A stretch of DNA of 64,000 nt. It comes from JAKAJA01 sp037440125. GTDB lineage: Bacteria; Acidobacteriota; UBA4820; DSQY01. Made by a program: the position numbers and the translations under genes. The notes under the pieces were generated by a model. The model saw only the letters and a program-made list of their open reading frames with translations. It did no database searches and was not told where the DNA came from. Below, one piece after another: positions 1 through 6,540 of the stretch. The DNA is taken from assembly GCA_037440125.1 (NCBI GenBank), contig JBBIUU010000001.1:1-64000 (forward strand), written 5' to 3'. Within the stretch, counting starts at the first letter, position 1. Every line of letters starts with the position of its first letter.

Positions 1-41
1 AGGCGCCCCAGCGCGTTCTTCTTCAGCTCGGTCCTTGCCAT
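1..41 (-). CDS. citF: Citrate (or citramalate) lyase alpha subunit, N-terminal fragment
   Basis: Only the first 13 codons are in the window: ATG at 41-39, giving MARTELKKNALGR before the left edge. A GGAG ribosome site lies 6 nt upstream of the ATG. From memory, many CitF (CoA-transferase-like alpha) proteins begin with a K-N-A-x-G-R-E stretch, and the gene directly follows a citD-citE gene on the same strand, as expected for a lyase operon. The call rests on those few residues plus position. The enzyme would transfer the acyl group onto the lyase acyl carrier protein. Confidence 0.5.
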   Translation of the reverse strand, partial: MARTELKKNALGR

Positions 42-60
42 CGTTTACTCCAGAGGGATT

Positions 61-139
61 TCACAGTGAGGCAGTGAGACGGTGAGAACAACCGATTCTT
101 GGCCAAGAGGTTCCTCACTGACTCACCGTCTCCCCGTGA
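61..139. repeat. Intergenic inverted repeat, GTGAG type, copy 1
   Basis: The left arm (61-86) reads GTGAGGCAGTGAG-ACGGTGAG. The right arm (114-139), read on the other strand, gives GGGGAGACGGTGAGTCAGTG. Both are made of about 8-bp units ending in GTGAG. A loop of roughly 27 nt separates them. It fills the whole gap between citDE and citF. The same design recurs at 1376-1450, 1961-2482 and 3757-3838. Confidence 0.85.
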
Positions 140-143
140 ATCC

Positions 144-1358
144 CTATTTCTCTTTCCTCCACCCCTTGGGCAGTAACCCGAGCGCCTCGGCCATCCTGAC
201 GGTGCGCAGGGCGCGCTTGACGACGGGCGGGTCGATCATCTTGGAGCCCAGGCTCACGACGCCGAGGTTCTCGCGCTCGGCCTTCTCGAAGGCGAGGACG
301 ATGCGCCTGGCCTTCTCCACCTCCTCGACGGCCGGCGCGAAGGCCTCGTGGACCACGGGCACCTGGCGCGGGTGGATGCATCCCTTGCCCTCGAAGCCCA
401 GGCCCTTGGCCTCGAGGCACGCGGCGCGCAGGCCCTCCATGTCCGACACGTCGGAGAAGACCGTGTCGATGGGCGTGACGCCCGCGGCGCGCGCGGCGTT
501 CACGACCACGGAGCGCGCCCAGAAGGACTCCCTGCCCTCAAGGGTGCGCTGGGCGCCGATGTCGGCGGTGTAGTCCTCGAGGCCGATGGTGAGCGCCACC
601 ACGTTGGGGCTGGCCGACGCGATGTACGCCGCCTCGAAGCACCCCAGGGCGCTCTCGATGATCGGCATGAGGAAGGGCGCCTGCTTGAGCCCCGCCGAGG
701 CGGCGAGCCTCTTGGCGCGGGCGTCCACGGCGCGCACGTGCTCCGCCGTCTCCACCTTGGGGATGAGGATGACGTGGGCGCCCTGGGGCACGACGGCGTC
801 GAGGTCCTCGAGGCCGCGCTCCCCCTGGTTGATGCGCACCATGCGCTCGCTCTTTCCGAAGTCCACGCACCGCAGGGCGTTCCGGACGACGAGCCGGGCC
901 GCGTCCTTCTCGCCGGGCGCCACCGAATCCTCGAGGTCGAGGATGACGCCGTCCGGCTCGTGGAGGCCCGCGTTGAGGAAGAACTTGGGCTCGTTCCCCG
1001 GGAGGTAGAGGCGCGAGCGGCGGAAGCGCTCCCGCGCGATCTTCGACGCGAAACCCGGCCCCGGCGACGGGAGGTGGCACCGGTCCCCGCCGAGCCCCGC
1101 GCGCTTGACCGCGCACTCCACGCGCGCGCCGAGGACGAAGTCGAGGGCGCCGTGGTCCTCCACCGTCACCACGGCGTGCCGCACCTCCAGGGTCTCCAGG
1201 GCCGCGGCGCACGTGGCCCGCACGGCGTCGCCGTACATGGCCTCCACCTTCGTCGTGACGTTCAGCTTCAGCCCGCCCCGCGTTCTGGGCTCGACCTGCA
1301 CCCAGCAGTCGGACCTGACTTTATCGCCGCGCCGTCCTGCTTCAGCAATCGCCGGCAT
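144..1358 (-). CDS. citE: Fused citrate/citramalate lyase acyl carrier protein and beta subunit (CitD-CitE)
   Basis: This 404-residue protein joins two lyase subunits. Residues 1-95 look like CitD, the gamma acyl carrier protein. They contain GDAVRATCAAALETLEV and VEDHGALDFVLGARVECA, which align with E. coli CitD, and Ser16 (in KVRSD) is the counterpart of the serine that carries the phosphoribosyl-dephospho-CoA arm. From about residue 110 it is a CitE / HpcH-HpaI aldolase-like barrel: SRLYLPGNEPKFF, VILDLEDSVAPGEKD, IIPKVET-like ILIPKVETA, GLEDYTADIGAQRT and GCIHPRQ. CitE cleaves the acyl-ACP intermediate to acetyl-ACP plus an oxoacid. Separate CitD and CitE genes are the rule, so the fusion is unusual. 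Start ATG 1358 follows GGGGG by 6 nt. Citrate versus citramalate cannot be told from sequence. Confidence 0.88.
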   Translation of the reverse strand: MPAIAEAGRRGDKVRSDCWVQVEPRTRGGLKLNVTTKVEAMYGDAVRATCAAALETLEVRHAVVTVEDHGALDFVLGARVECAVKRAGLGGDRCHLPSPGPGFASKIARERFRRSRLYLPGNEPKFFLNAGLHEPDGVILDLEDSVAPGEKDAARLVVRNALRCVDFGKSERMVRINQGERGLEDLDAVVPQGAHVILIPKVETAEHVRAVDARAKRLAASAGLKQAPFLMPIIESALGCFEAAYIASASPNVVALTIGLEDYTADIGAQRTLEGRESFWARSVVVNAARAAGVTPIDTVFSDVSDMEGLRAACLEAKGLGFEGKGCIHPRQVPVVHEAFAPAVEEVEKARRIVLAFEKAERENLGVVSLGSKMIDPPVVKRALRTVRMAEALGLLPKGWRKEK

Positions 1359-1375
1359 TGAATCCCCCTAAGAAC

Positions 1376-1450
1376 TCACAAGGAGGCAGTGAGGCGGTGA
1401 GAAGAAACCCTTCAACGTTCTTCCTCACAGACTCACCGTCTCCTTGTTCA
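1376..1450. repeat. Intergenic inverted repeat, GTGAG type, copy 2
   Basis: The left arm (1376-1404) begins TCACAAGGAGGCAGTGAGGC. The right arm (1419-1450), read on the minus strand, contains ACAAGGAGACGGTGAGTCTG. The loop is about 14 nt. The leuD stop codon (1448-1450) lies inside the outer end of the right arm. Confidence 0.88.
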
Positions 1451-1939
1451 TTTCGGATTGGTTTCGTGCAGCTTCTTGCGCGCATAGGGCAGGAGCCCGC
1501 CGGCGTCGCGGATGGCGAGCATCTCGGGCGGCAGGGGCGGGAAGGCGTAGGTCGCCCCGCCCACCGCGATCTGGCCCTTGGCGAGATCGAGAGAAACCTC
1601 GTCGCCCGGACGGTAGGCGTCCACCGCCGCGGGGCACTCCACGAGGAGGAGCCCCTGGTTCGTGGCGGCCCGGAAGAAGATCCGCGCGAAGCTCTTGGCC
1701 ACCACCGCCTGAATGCCCGCCGCCTTGAGGCCGAGGGCCGGCTGCTCGCGGCTCGACCCGCACCCGAAGTTCTTCCCCGCGAAGATCACGTCACCGGGCT
1801 GCACCTTCCCCGCGAACTCCTTGTCGAGATCCTCCAGGAGGTGCGGCAGGATCTCCTCCGCCTTGCTGCACGTGTAGGTGTACCGCCCTGGAAAGAGCAG
1901 GTCCGTGTTGATGTCGTCGCCGTACTTGAAGACGTTCAT
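1448..1939 (-). CDS. leuD: 3-isopropylmalate dehydratase-type hydro-lyase, small subunit
   Basis: A 163-residue LeuD-type swivelling domain, the usual size for the short archaeal-type small subunits. It opens with YGDDINTDLLFPGRYTY and carries GKNFGCGSSREQPALGLKAAG, the loop that contributes substrate-binding Ser/Arg to the active site of the large subunit. It pairs with the LeuC-type protein at 2467-3738. The two are separated by an inserted GxxExxY gene. Family members act on isopropylmalate, homoaconitate, citraconate/mesaconate or dimethylmalate. The neighbouring citrate/citramalate-lyase genes favour a citramalate-mesaconate or citrate role over leucine synthesis, but this is inference. 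ATG start at 1939. Confidence 0.85.
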   Translation of the reverse strand: MNVFKYGDDINTDLLFPGRYTYTCSKAEEILPHLLEDLDKEFAGKVQPGDVIFAGKNFGCGSSREQPALGLKAAGIQAVVAKSFARIFFRAATNQGLLLVECPAAVDAYRPGDEVSLDLAKGQIAVGGATYAFPPLPPEMLAIRDAGGLLPYARKKLHETNPK

Positions 1940-1960
1940 GCCCGGACTCCAATGGATACC

Positions 1961-1989
1961 TCACAAGGAGGCAGTGAGACGGTGAGAAC
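1961..1989. repeat. GTGAG-type repeat arm, left border of the GxxExxY insert
   Basis: The arm begins TCACAAGGAGGCAGTGAG and continues ACGGTGAGAAC. It is nearly identical to the left arm at 1376-1404. Its inverted partner is at 2453-2482, so this pair encloses about 460 nt holding a whole gene instead of the usual short loop. Confidence 0.85.
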
Positions 1990-2012
1990 GCGGAAGACGA
2001 TCCCCTGGGGCA

Positions 2013-2462
2013 TCATCCATCCCCCATGCCAAGCGGCATCTCGCCGGGCTCTTCCATACAGGGCCCAAGCAAGAGGCGGCGGATTCCGGATTTCAGCACG
2101 GGAGTGTGGAAATTGATGAGCAGGCCCACCGGCACGCTGCTCAATCTCATGTAGGTCAGAAGTTGCGCCTCGTGAATCCCTGCCAGACGATCCACCGTTT
2201 TGAGTTCGACGATGAGCCGCTTCGGCACGAGAATGTCCATTCGATACGCGCAGTCCAGCTTGACCGACTTGTACCTTATGGGGAGCGGTACCTGTCGTTG
2301 AAAGGAAATCCCTCTCTGCGAGAGTTCGTAGCACAAGCATTCCTCATAGGCCGATTCCAGAAGCCCCGGGCCAAGAGCCTTGTGGACCTCGATCGCTGAG
2401 CCGATCACGGCTTCGGTCAGAGGGTCGTTCTGGCGCTGTGGCCCTGCTGGCCGTCCTCTCAC
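2013..2462 (-). CDS. GxxExxY protein, PD-(D/E)XK nuclease fold
   Basis: A protein of about 149 residues matching the GxxExxY family. The name motif is G33-LL-E36-SA-Y39 within HKALGPGLLESAYEECLCYE. The PD-(D/E)XK nuclease core looks intact: Asp76 in YRMDILV, then Glu86-x-Lys88 in LIVELK, followed by LLTYMRLSSVPVGLLINF. The function of the family is not established. The most likely start is GTG at 2462, inside the right-hand repeat arm, with GGGAGG upstream; no ATG precedes the conserved region. It lies between leuD and leuC on the same strand and splits an otherwise normal subunit pair. Its GC is visibly lower: rows 2161 and 2281 count 58% and 53% GC, against 83% in row 2641 of leuC. Lateral gain is likely. 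Confidence 0.88.
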   Translation of the reverse strand: MRGRPAGPQRQNDPLTEAVIGSAIEVHKALGPGLLESAYEECLCYELSQRGISFQRQVPLPIRYKSVKLDCAYRMDILVPKRLIVELKTVDRLAGIHEAQLLTYMRLSSVPVGLLINFHTPVLKSGIRRLLLGPCMEEPGEMPLGMGDG

Positions 2463-2482
2463 TGCCTCACCGCCTCCCTGTT
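2453..2482. repeat. GTGAG-type repeat arm, right border of the GxxExxY insert
   Basis: Read on the minus strand it gives ACAGGGAGGCGGTGAGGCAG followed by TGAGAGGAC. It is the inverted partner of 1961-1989. It overlaps two coding ends: the last five codons of leuC (LTGRR) and its TGA (2467-2469), and the GTG start of the GxxExxY gene (2462-2460). Confidence 0.85.
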
Positions 2483-3738
2483 AAGACTTCCCGCGGATCG
2501 GTGAGGACGCCGGTGAGGGCGCTTGCGGCGACGGTGAGGGGGCTGCCGAGGAAGACCTCGGCGTCCTTGCTCCCCATGCGCCCCTGGAAGTTCCGGTTGC
2601 TCGAGCTGATGCAGCGCTCCCCGGGGGCGAGGAGCCCCTGGTGCGCGCCGAGGCACGGCCCGCAGCCGGGCGGGCCCACCATGGCGCCCGCGTCCACGAG
2701 GATCGCGAGGGTTCCGTCGGCGATGGCGGCCTGGAAGACGCTCCGGCTCGCGGGGATGACGAGGAGGCGAACCCCCGGCGCCACGTGCCTCCCCTTGAGG
2801 ATGGCGGCGGCCTCGTGCAGGTCGCTCAGACGCCCGTTGGTGCACGTTCCGAGGTAGGCCTGCTGCACGGGGAGCCCTTTCACCTCGGAGATGGGCGCCA
2901 CGTTGTCCACCGTGTGAGGTTTGGCCACCACCGGCTCGAGGGCCGAGAGGTCGTAGGCCAGCTCCCTCGCGTAGGCGGCCCCGGGGTCGGCCCAAACCGC
3001 CTCGTAGGCGGCGCCCGGCGCGTGCTCGGCGAGGTAGGCCTCCGTCGCCCCGTCCACCGGAAACGCGGCATTCTTGGCCCCCATCTCGATCCCCATGTTC
3101 GCGATCGTGAGGCGGTCGTCCTGGGGCACGGCGGCGAGGTCGCCGTGGAACTCGACCGCCATGTAGTTGGCGCCGTCGGCGCCGATGTCGCCGATGATCC
3201 GGAGGACCAGGTCCTTCCCGATGACCCCTGCCGGGAAGCGCCCCGACAGCGTCACCTTGATGGTCTCGGGCACGCGCAGCCAGGTCTCCCCCGTCAGGAG
3301 GAGGACCGCGGCCTCGGTGCGGTCGATGCCCGTGGAGAAGGCGCCCAGGGCGCCGTACATGCACGTGTGGCTGTCGGAGCCGAGGACGAGCTGGCCCGGA
3401 AGCGCGAGGCCCTTCTCCACCACGAGCTGGTGGCAGACGCCCTCGCCCACGTCGAAGAAGTTCTTCACGCCGTGCGCCTTCACGAACTCGCGGATCTTGA
3501 CATGACCGAGGGCCGTCTTCTCGTCCACGGCCGGCACCACGTGGTCGATGGCGATCACCGGCAGGTTCGGGTCCACGAGGCCATAGGTCTTCAGGTCCTC
3601 GGAGACCTTGGAGACGATGGCGCTCGTGTTGTCGTGCATGAGGAGGTGGTCCGGCCTCACGGTCACGATCTGTCCCGGCACCACCGCGTCGAGCCCCGCC
3701 TTCTTCGCGAGGATCTTCTCAGCGAACGTCTTGCCCAT
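2467..3738 (-). CDS. leuC: 3-isopropylmalate dehydratase-type hydro-lyase, large subunit
   Basis: A 423-residue aconitase-superfamily large subunit of the shorter LeuC/HacA class. The [4Fe-4S] ligands are Cys299 (LGTCTNG), Cys359 and Cys362 (PPGCGPCLG). Active-site regions AIDHVVPA, GVCHQLV and LGSDSHTC are present. It forms the catalytic half of a hydro-lyase with the small subunit at 1448-1939. ATG at 3738 follows GGGAG by 6 nt. The final residues LTGRR are encoded by a repeat arm, so the natural C-terminus has probably been replaced. The substrate is not decided by sequence; isopropylmalate, mesaconate/citramalate and homoaconitate are all possible. Confidence 0.88.
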   Translation of the reverse strand: MGKTFAEKILAKKAGLDAVVPGQIVTVRPDHLLMHDNTSAIVSKVSEDLKTYGLVDPNLPVIAIDHVVPAVDEKTALGHVKIREFVKAHGVKNFFDVGEGVCHQLVVEKGLALPGQLVLGSDSHTCMYGALGAFSTGIDRTEAAVLLLTGETWLRVPETIKVTLSGRFPAGVIGKDLVLRIIGDIGADGANYMAVEFHGDLAAVPQDDRLTIANMGIEMGAKNAAFPVDGATEAYLAEHAPGAAYEAVWADPGAAYARELAYDLSALEPVVAKPHTVDNVAPISEVKGLPVQQAYLGTCTNGRLSDLHEAAAILKGRHVAPGVRLLVIPASRSVFQAAIADGTLAILVDAGAMVGPPGCGPCLGAHQGLLAPGERCISSSNRNFQGRMGSKDAEVFLGSPLTVAASALTGVLTDPREVLTGRR

Positions 3739-3756
3739 CAGATACTCCCAACGGAT

Positions 3757-3838
3757 TCACATTGAGGCAGGGAGGCAGTGAGGAGGTTCCAGGTGACCCA
3801 GAGAATACTCACTGCCTCACCGTCTCCCTGTGGGCTCA
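3757..3838. repeat. Intergenic inverted repeat, GTGAG type, copy 4
   Basis: The left arm (3757-3790) has ATTGAGGCAGGGAGGCAGTG. The right arm (3801-3838), read on the minus strand, has CACAGGGAGACGGTGAGGCA. It fills the gap between the two hydro-lyase genes and touches the stop codon of the upstream one (3836-3838). Confidence 0.85.
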
Positions 3839-5656
3839 TCCCAGAAGCCCGCCGCGCCGGTAGGTGTCCACCTGGACCTGCGGCCAGGGCCGCGAGGCGA
3901 TGACCTCCCCGTCCCGGTGGCGCAGGACCTCGCCCTTGACGAGGTCGAGGGTGATCTCCTCGCCGTCCTCGACGCCCATGTCCACGAGGTCGCTCACCAC
4001 GATGGGCAAGGCCGCGTTGATGGCGTTGCGCTCGTAGATGGCGCCGAAGCTCTGGGCCACGATGGCCGCCACCCCGAGGGCCTTGAAGCAGTCCACGGCT
4101 TGCTGGCGGCTGCTCCCCGCCCCGAAGTTCTTCCCCGTGACGACGATGTCGCCGGGCTGGACCCTCTGGGGGAAGTCCTCCCAGCCCTCGAGGTTGCCGA
4201 AGGCGTGGGGGCCCATCTCCTCGAGCCTGGTGATGGCCAGGTGCCGGTTGTGGAAGATCATGTCGGTGTCGATGTTGTCCTTCATCACCACCCAGACGCG
4301 GCCCTTGAGCACGAGGGGCTTGCCCGCATCTTCCGCCGAAGGCCCTTGGGCCGCGGGCAGGACCTCGAGCCGCGCCGCCGCCGGCGCCTCGAAAACCACG
4401 GGGCGCTCGGGGAGGTTCTCGGGATCGGTGAGAATGCCCGCCACCGCGGAAGCCGCGGCCACCGCGGGGCTCGCGAGGTAGACCTCACCCTTGCCCTGCT
4501 TGCCGGCGAAGTTGCGGTTCCCCGTGGAGACGGTCACCTCACCGGGGCCGTTCTGGCCCACCTGGCCCGCGGCGCACCCGCCGCACCCCGCGTTGGAGAT
4601 GAGGGCGCCGGAGGACTTGAAGACGTCGAAGAGCCCCTCCTTCATGGCGCGGCGCCACATGGCGTCGGTGGAGGGGACGACCTTGAGGACCACGCCGGGG
4701 GCGACCCTCCGGCCCCGCAGGACCCTGGCGGCCTCCTCGAGGTCCTCGTAGCGGCCGTTCGTGCAAGAGCCGATGAAGACGCTGTCGATCTTCCGCCCCC
4801 GGACCGAGTCGAGGGGCACCACGTCCTCGGGGTGGCCGGGGCGGGCCACCATGGGGCCCACCTTCGAGAGGTCCACCACCTCCAGGCGCACGTAGCGCGC
4901 CTTGGCGTCGGCGAGCATGGGGGTCAGGTCTTGCCTGCCCGAGGCCGCGCGGCAGTGCGCCATGACCTTTTCATCGGGGGGGAAGAGGAGGATGATGGCG
5001 CCCATCTCCGTCGCCAGAGACGAGATGGTGATGCGCCCCGCGAGGTCCAGTCCCTCGGCGTAGTCGCCGTAGACCTCCGCGGCACACCCGAGGAGGCCGT
5101 TGGCTCCGAAGTGGCGAAGGAGGGCCAGGCCCACGTCCTTCGGCGTGGCGCCGGGGAGGGGCCGGCCCGCGAGCTCCACGCGCACCGTCTCCGGGACCTT
5201 GAACCAGACCTTGCCGTAGGACCACGCCGCCGCGATGTCCTGGTCCCCCATACCCTGCCCGAAGGCGCCGATGGCGCCCAGGATGTTGGCGTGGGAGTCG
5301 GTGGAGACGAGGGTGGAGCCGGGCCACGCGAGGCCGTTATCGAGGGCCACGTGGGTCCCGATGCCGGTGTCGATGTCGAAGACGCGGATGCCCCGCTGGC
5401 GCGCGAAGATGCGGCACGCCTGCTGGTTTGCGGCGTATTTCTGGTCGCTCCCCGTGGGGTTGCAGTCGAAGGTGAAGAAGGTCTTGGAGGGGTCGTGGAC
5501 GGGCAGGTTGTGGGACACGATGGCCTGCACCACGTTGGCGCCGCCGAAGTCGCGGGCCACTCGGGCGTCCACGGCGACGTCCACGATCTCGCCGGGGACC
5601 ACCCGGTCGAGCCCGCCGTGGGCGGCCAGTATTTTTTCGATCATGGTCATGGGCAT
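3836..5656 (-). CDS. Aconitase-family hydro-lyase with fused large and small subunits
   Basis: A single 606-residue chain. Residues 1 to about 415 form a LeuC-type catalytic part with cluster cysteines Cys298 (GSCTNG), Cys358 and Cys361 (NAGCGGCAAG). A linker follows, then a LeuD-type part from about residue 450 (VVMKDNIDTDMIFHNRHL, GKNFGAGSSRQQAVDCFKAL). In the small-subunit loop, the position that is Cys in the neighbouring LeuD (GCGSSR) is Ala (GAGSSR). The usual D-H pair after the first beta region is Ser-His here (VSHNLPVHDPS). Fused organisation occurs in aconitases, so aconitate hydratase is one candidate; methylaconitate or dimethylmalate type enzymes are others. Likely part of the same operon as leuC. 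ATG 5656 follows AAAGGGAG; in-frame ATGs at 5650 and 5644 are alternatives. Confidence 0.8.
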   Translation of the reverse strand: MPMTMIEKILAAHGGLDRVVPGEIVDVAVDARVARDFGGANVVQAIVSHNLPVHDPSKTFFTFDCNPTGSDQKYAANQQACRIFARQRGIRVFDIDTGIGTHVALDNGLAWPGSTLVSTDSHANILGAIGAFGQGMGDQDIAAAWSYGKVWFKVPETVRVELAGRPLPGATPKDVGLALLRHFGANGLLGCAAEVYGDYAEGLDLAGRITISSLATEMGAIILLFPPDEKVMAHCRAASGRQDLTPMLADAKARYVRLEVVDLSKVGPMVARPGHPEDVVPLDSVRGRKIDSVFIGSCTNGRYEDLEEAARVLRGRRVAPGVVLKVVPSTDAMWRRAMKEGLFDVFKSSGALISNAGCGGCAAGQVGQNGPGEVTVSTGNRNFAGKQGKGEVYLASPAVAAASAVAGILTDPENLPERPVVFEAPAAARLEVLPAAQGPSAEDAGKPLVLKGRVWVVMKDNIDTDMIFHNRHLAITRLEEMGPHAFGNLEGWEDFPQRVQPGDIVVTGKNFGAGSSRQQAVDCFKALGVAAIVAQSFGAIYERNAINAALPIVVSDLVDMGVEDGEEITLDLVKGEVLRHRDGEVIASRPWPQVQVDTYRRGGLLG

Positions 5657-5695
5657 GATGGATTGCTCCCTTTCGGAGGCTCGCTCCGACCGATG

Positions 5696-5775
5696 CGAGC
5701 CGGAGAACCGGTGAGCCGGAGAGGGGTGAGGTCTTCGGTTTCGCCGGCTCCCCGGCTCTCCGACGCCCCGGCTCT
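5696..5775. repeat. Intergenic inverted repeat, GCCGGAGAG type
   Basis: The left arm (5696-5729) is built from GAGCCGGAGA and ACCGGTGAGCCGGAGAG units. The right arm (5743-5775) has the complementary GCCGGCTCCCCGGCTCTCC. It has the same layout as the GTGAG repeats but a different unit sequence. It lies between the HD gene and the fused hydro-lyase. Confidence 0.8.
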
Positions 5776-5798
5776 TTCGCTCACGGACAAGGTCCCAA

Positions 5799-6371
5799 TC
5801 AGATGATGAGCGTCCCTTTGACCATCATGACCAGGGGATCGAAGGTGGCGTAGTCGGCCTGGTGGATGAGGACGGTCTCCAGGGTCTGGGGACGGCCCTC
5901 GCCCTCCTTGGCGTGGCAGGCGATGCAGTTGAGGACCTCGTCGGGCACGCCCACCTCGGCCGCGAGCGCCGCGCCGGAGATGGGGTGGCGCATGCAGAAG
6001 CCGCTCCGGCTCTTGCGGTGAGAGCCCTTGCCGTCGGGTTCGATCTCCACGATCTTGCCCACGTCGTGCAGGAGGCCGCCGGCGATGAGGCGGTCCATGT
6101 CGATCTCGTAGGGCATGGCGCGGTAGTGTCCCGCCTGGGCCTGTGCCAGGCCCACGGCGCCCGCGGTGACCGCGAGGGTGTGCTCCACGAAGTTGAGGCC
6201 CCGCGTGTCCGTCAGCAGCGTGAACGGCATCTTCTCCAGGTCCGCCAGGCTCCCGTAGCCGCTGCGCTCCAAAGCCTTCTCCCAGCACGTGATGACCTTC
6301 TCCCGAAGGTCCTCGTTCCCGATGCGTCCGACCCAGGGCTGGAGCAGGTCGGTGATCTCTTGGCGCGTCAT
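5799..6371 (-). CDS. HD-domain phosphohydrolase-like protein
   Basis: A 190-residue HD-superfamily protein. Metal-binding positions visible are His64 (FVEHT), His102-Asp103 (LLHDVGK), a later RHPISGAALA helix and the Asp in HQADYATFD. Such domains hydrolyse phosphate esters or nucleotides; the substrate is unknown. It is the first gene of the minus-strand run that continues into the hydro-lyases, so it may belong to that operon. I chose ATG 6371 because GGAGG lies 7 nt upstream; the frame is open to 6398 but lacks a ribosome site there. Confidence 0.8.
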   Translation of the reverse strand: MTRQEITDLLQPWVGRIGNEDLREKVITCWEKALERSGYGSLADLEKMPFTLLTDTRGLNFVEHTLAVTAGAVGLAQAQAGHYRAMPYEIDMDRLIAGGLLHDVGKIVEIEPDGKGSHRKSRSGFCMRHPISGAALAAEVGVPDEVLNCIACHAKEGEGRPQTLETVLIHQADYATFDPLVMMVKGTLII

Positions 6372-6468
6372 CCGTTTTCCTCCATGGGGTGTTTCCATCC
6401 CGAGCCCCTATTCTTGCACCAAAGGCCTTTGTCCTCAAGGGGATGGGGCTTCCCGCGCGAGTCCCGCC

Positions 6469-6498
6469 TTGACCCGCGGGGCCGATGCCTCTTACATT
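6469..6498 (+). promoter_or_regulatory. Candidate sigma-70 promoter for the hybrid sensor kinase
   Basis: TTGACC (6469-6474, 5 of 6 to consensus) and TACATT (6493-6498, 4 of 6) are separated by 18 nt. A transcript would start near 6505, about 35 nt before the chosen GTG start at 6541. Confidence 0.45.
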
Positions 6499-6540
6499 CT
6501 CAGGGTAAAGCACATCGAGGACGCGTCCGGAGGGGGAAGG

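Noticed and set aside
1448..3738. Ordinary leucine operon leuCD
   Set aside because: No leuA or leuB is near, and the neighbours are citrate-lyase-like genes and a second hydro-lyase; leucine synthesis is kept only as one option.
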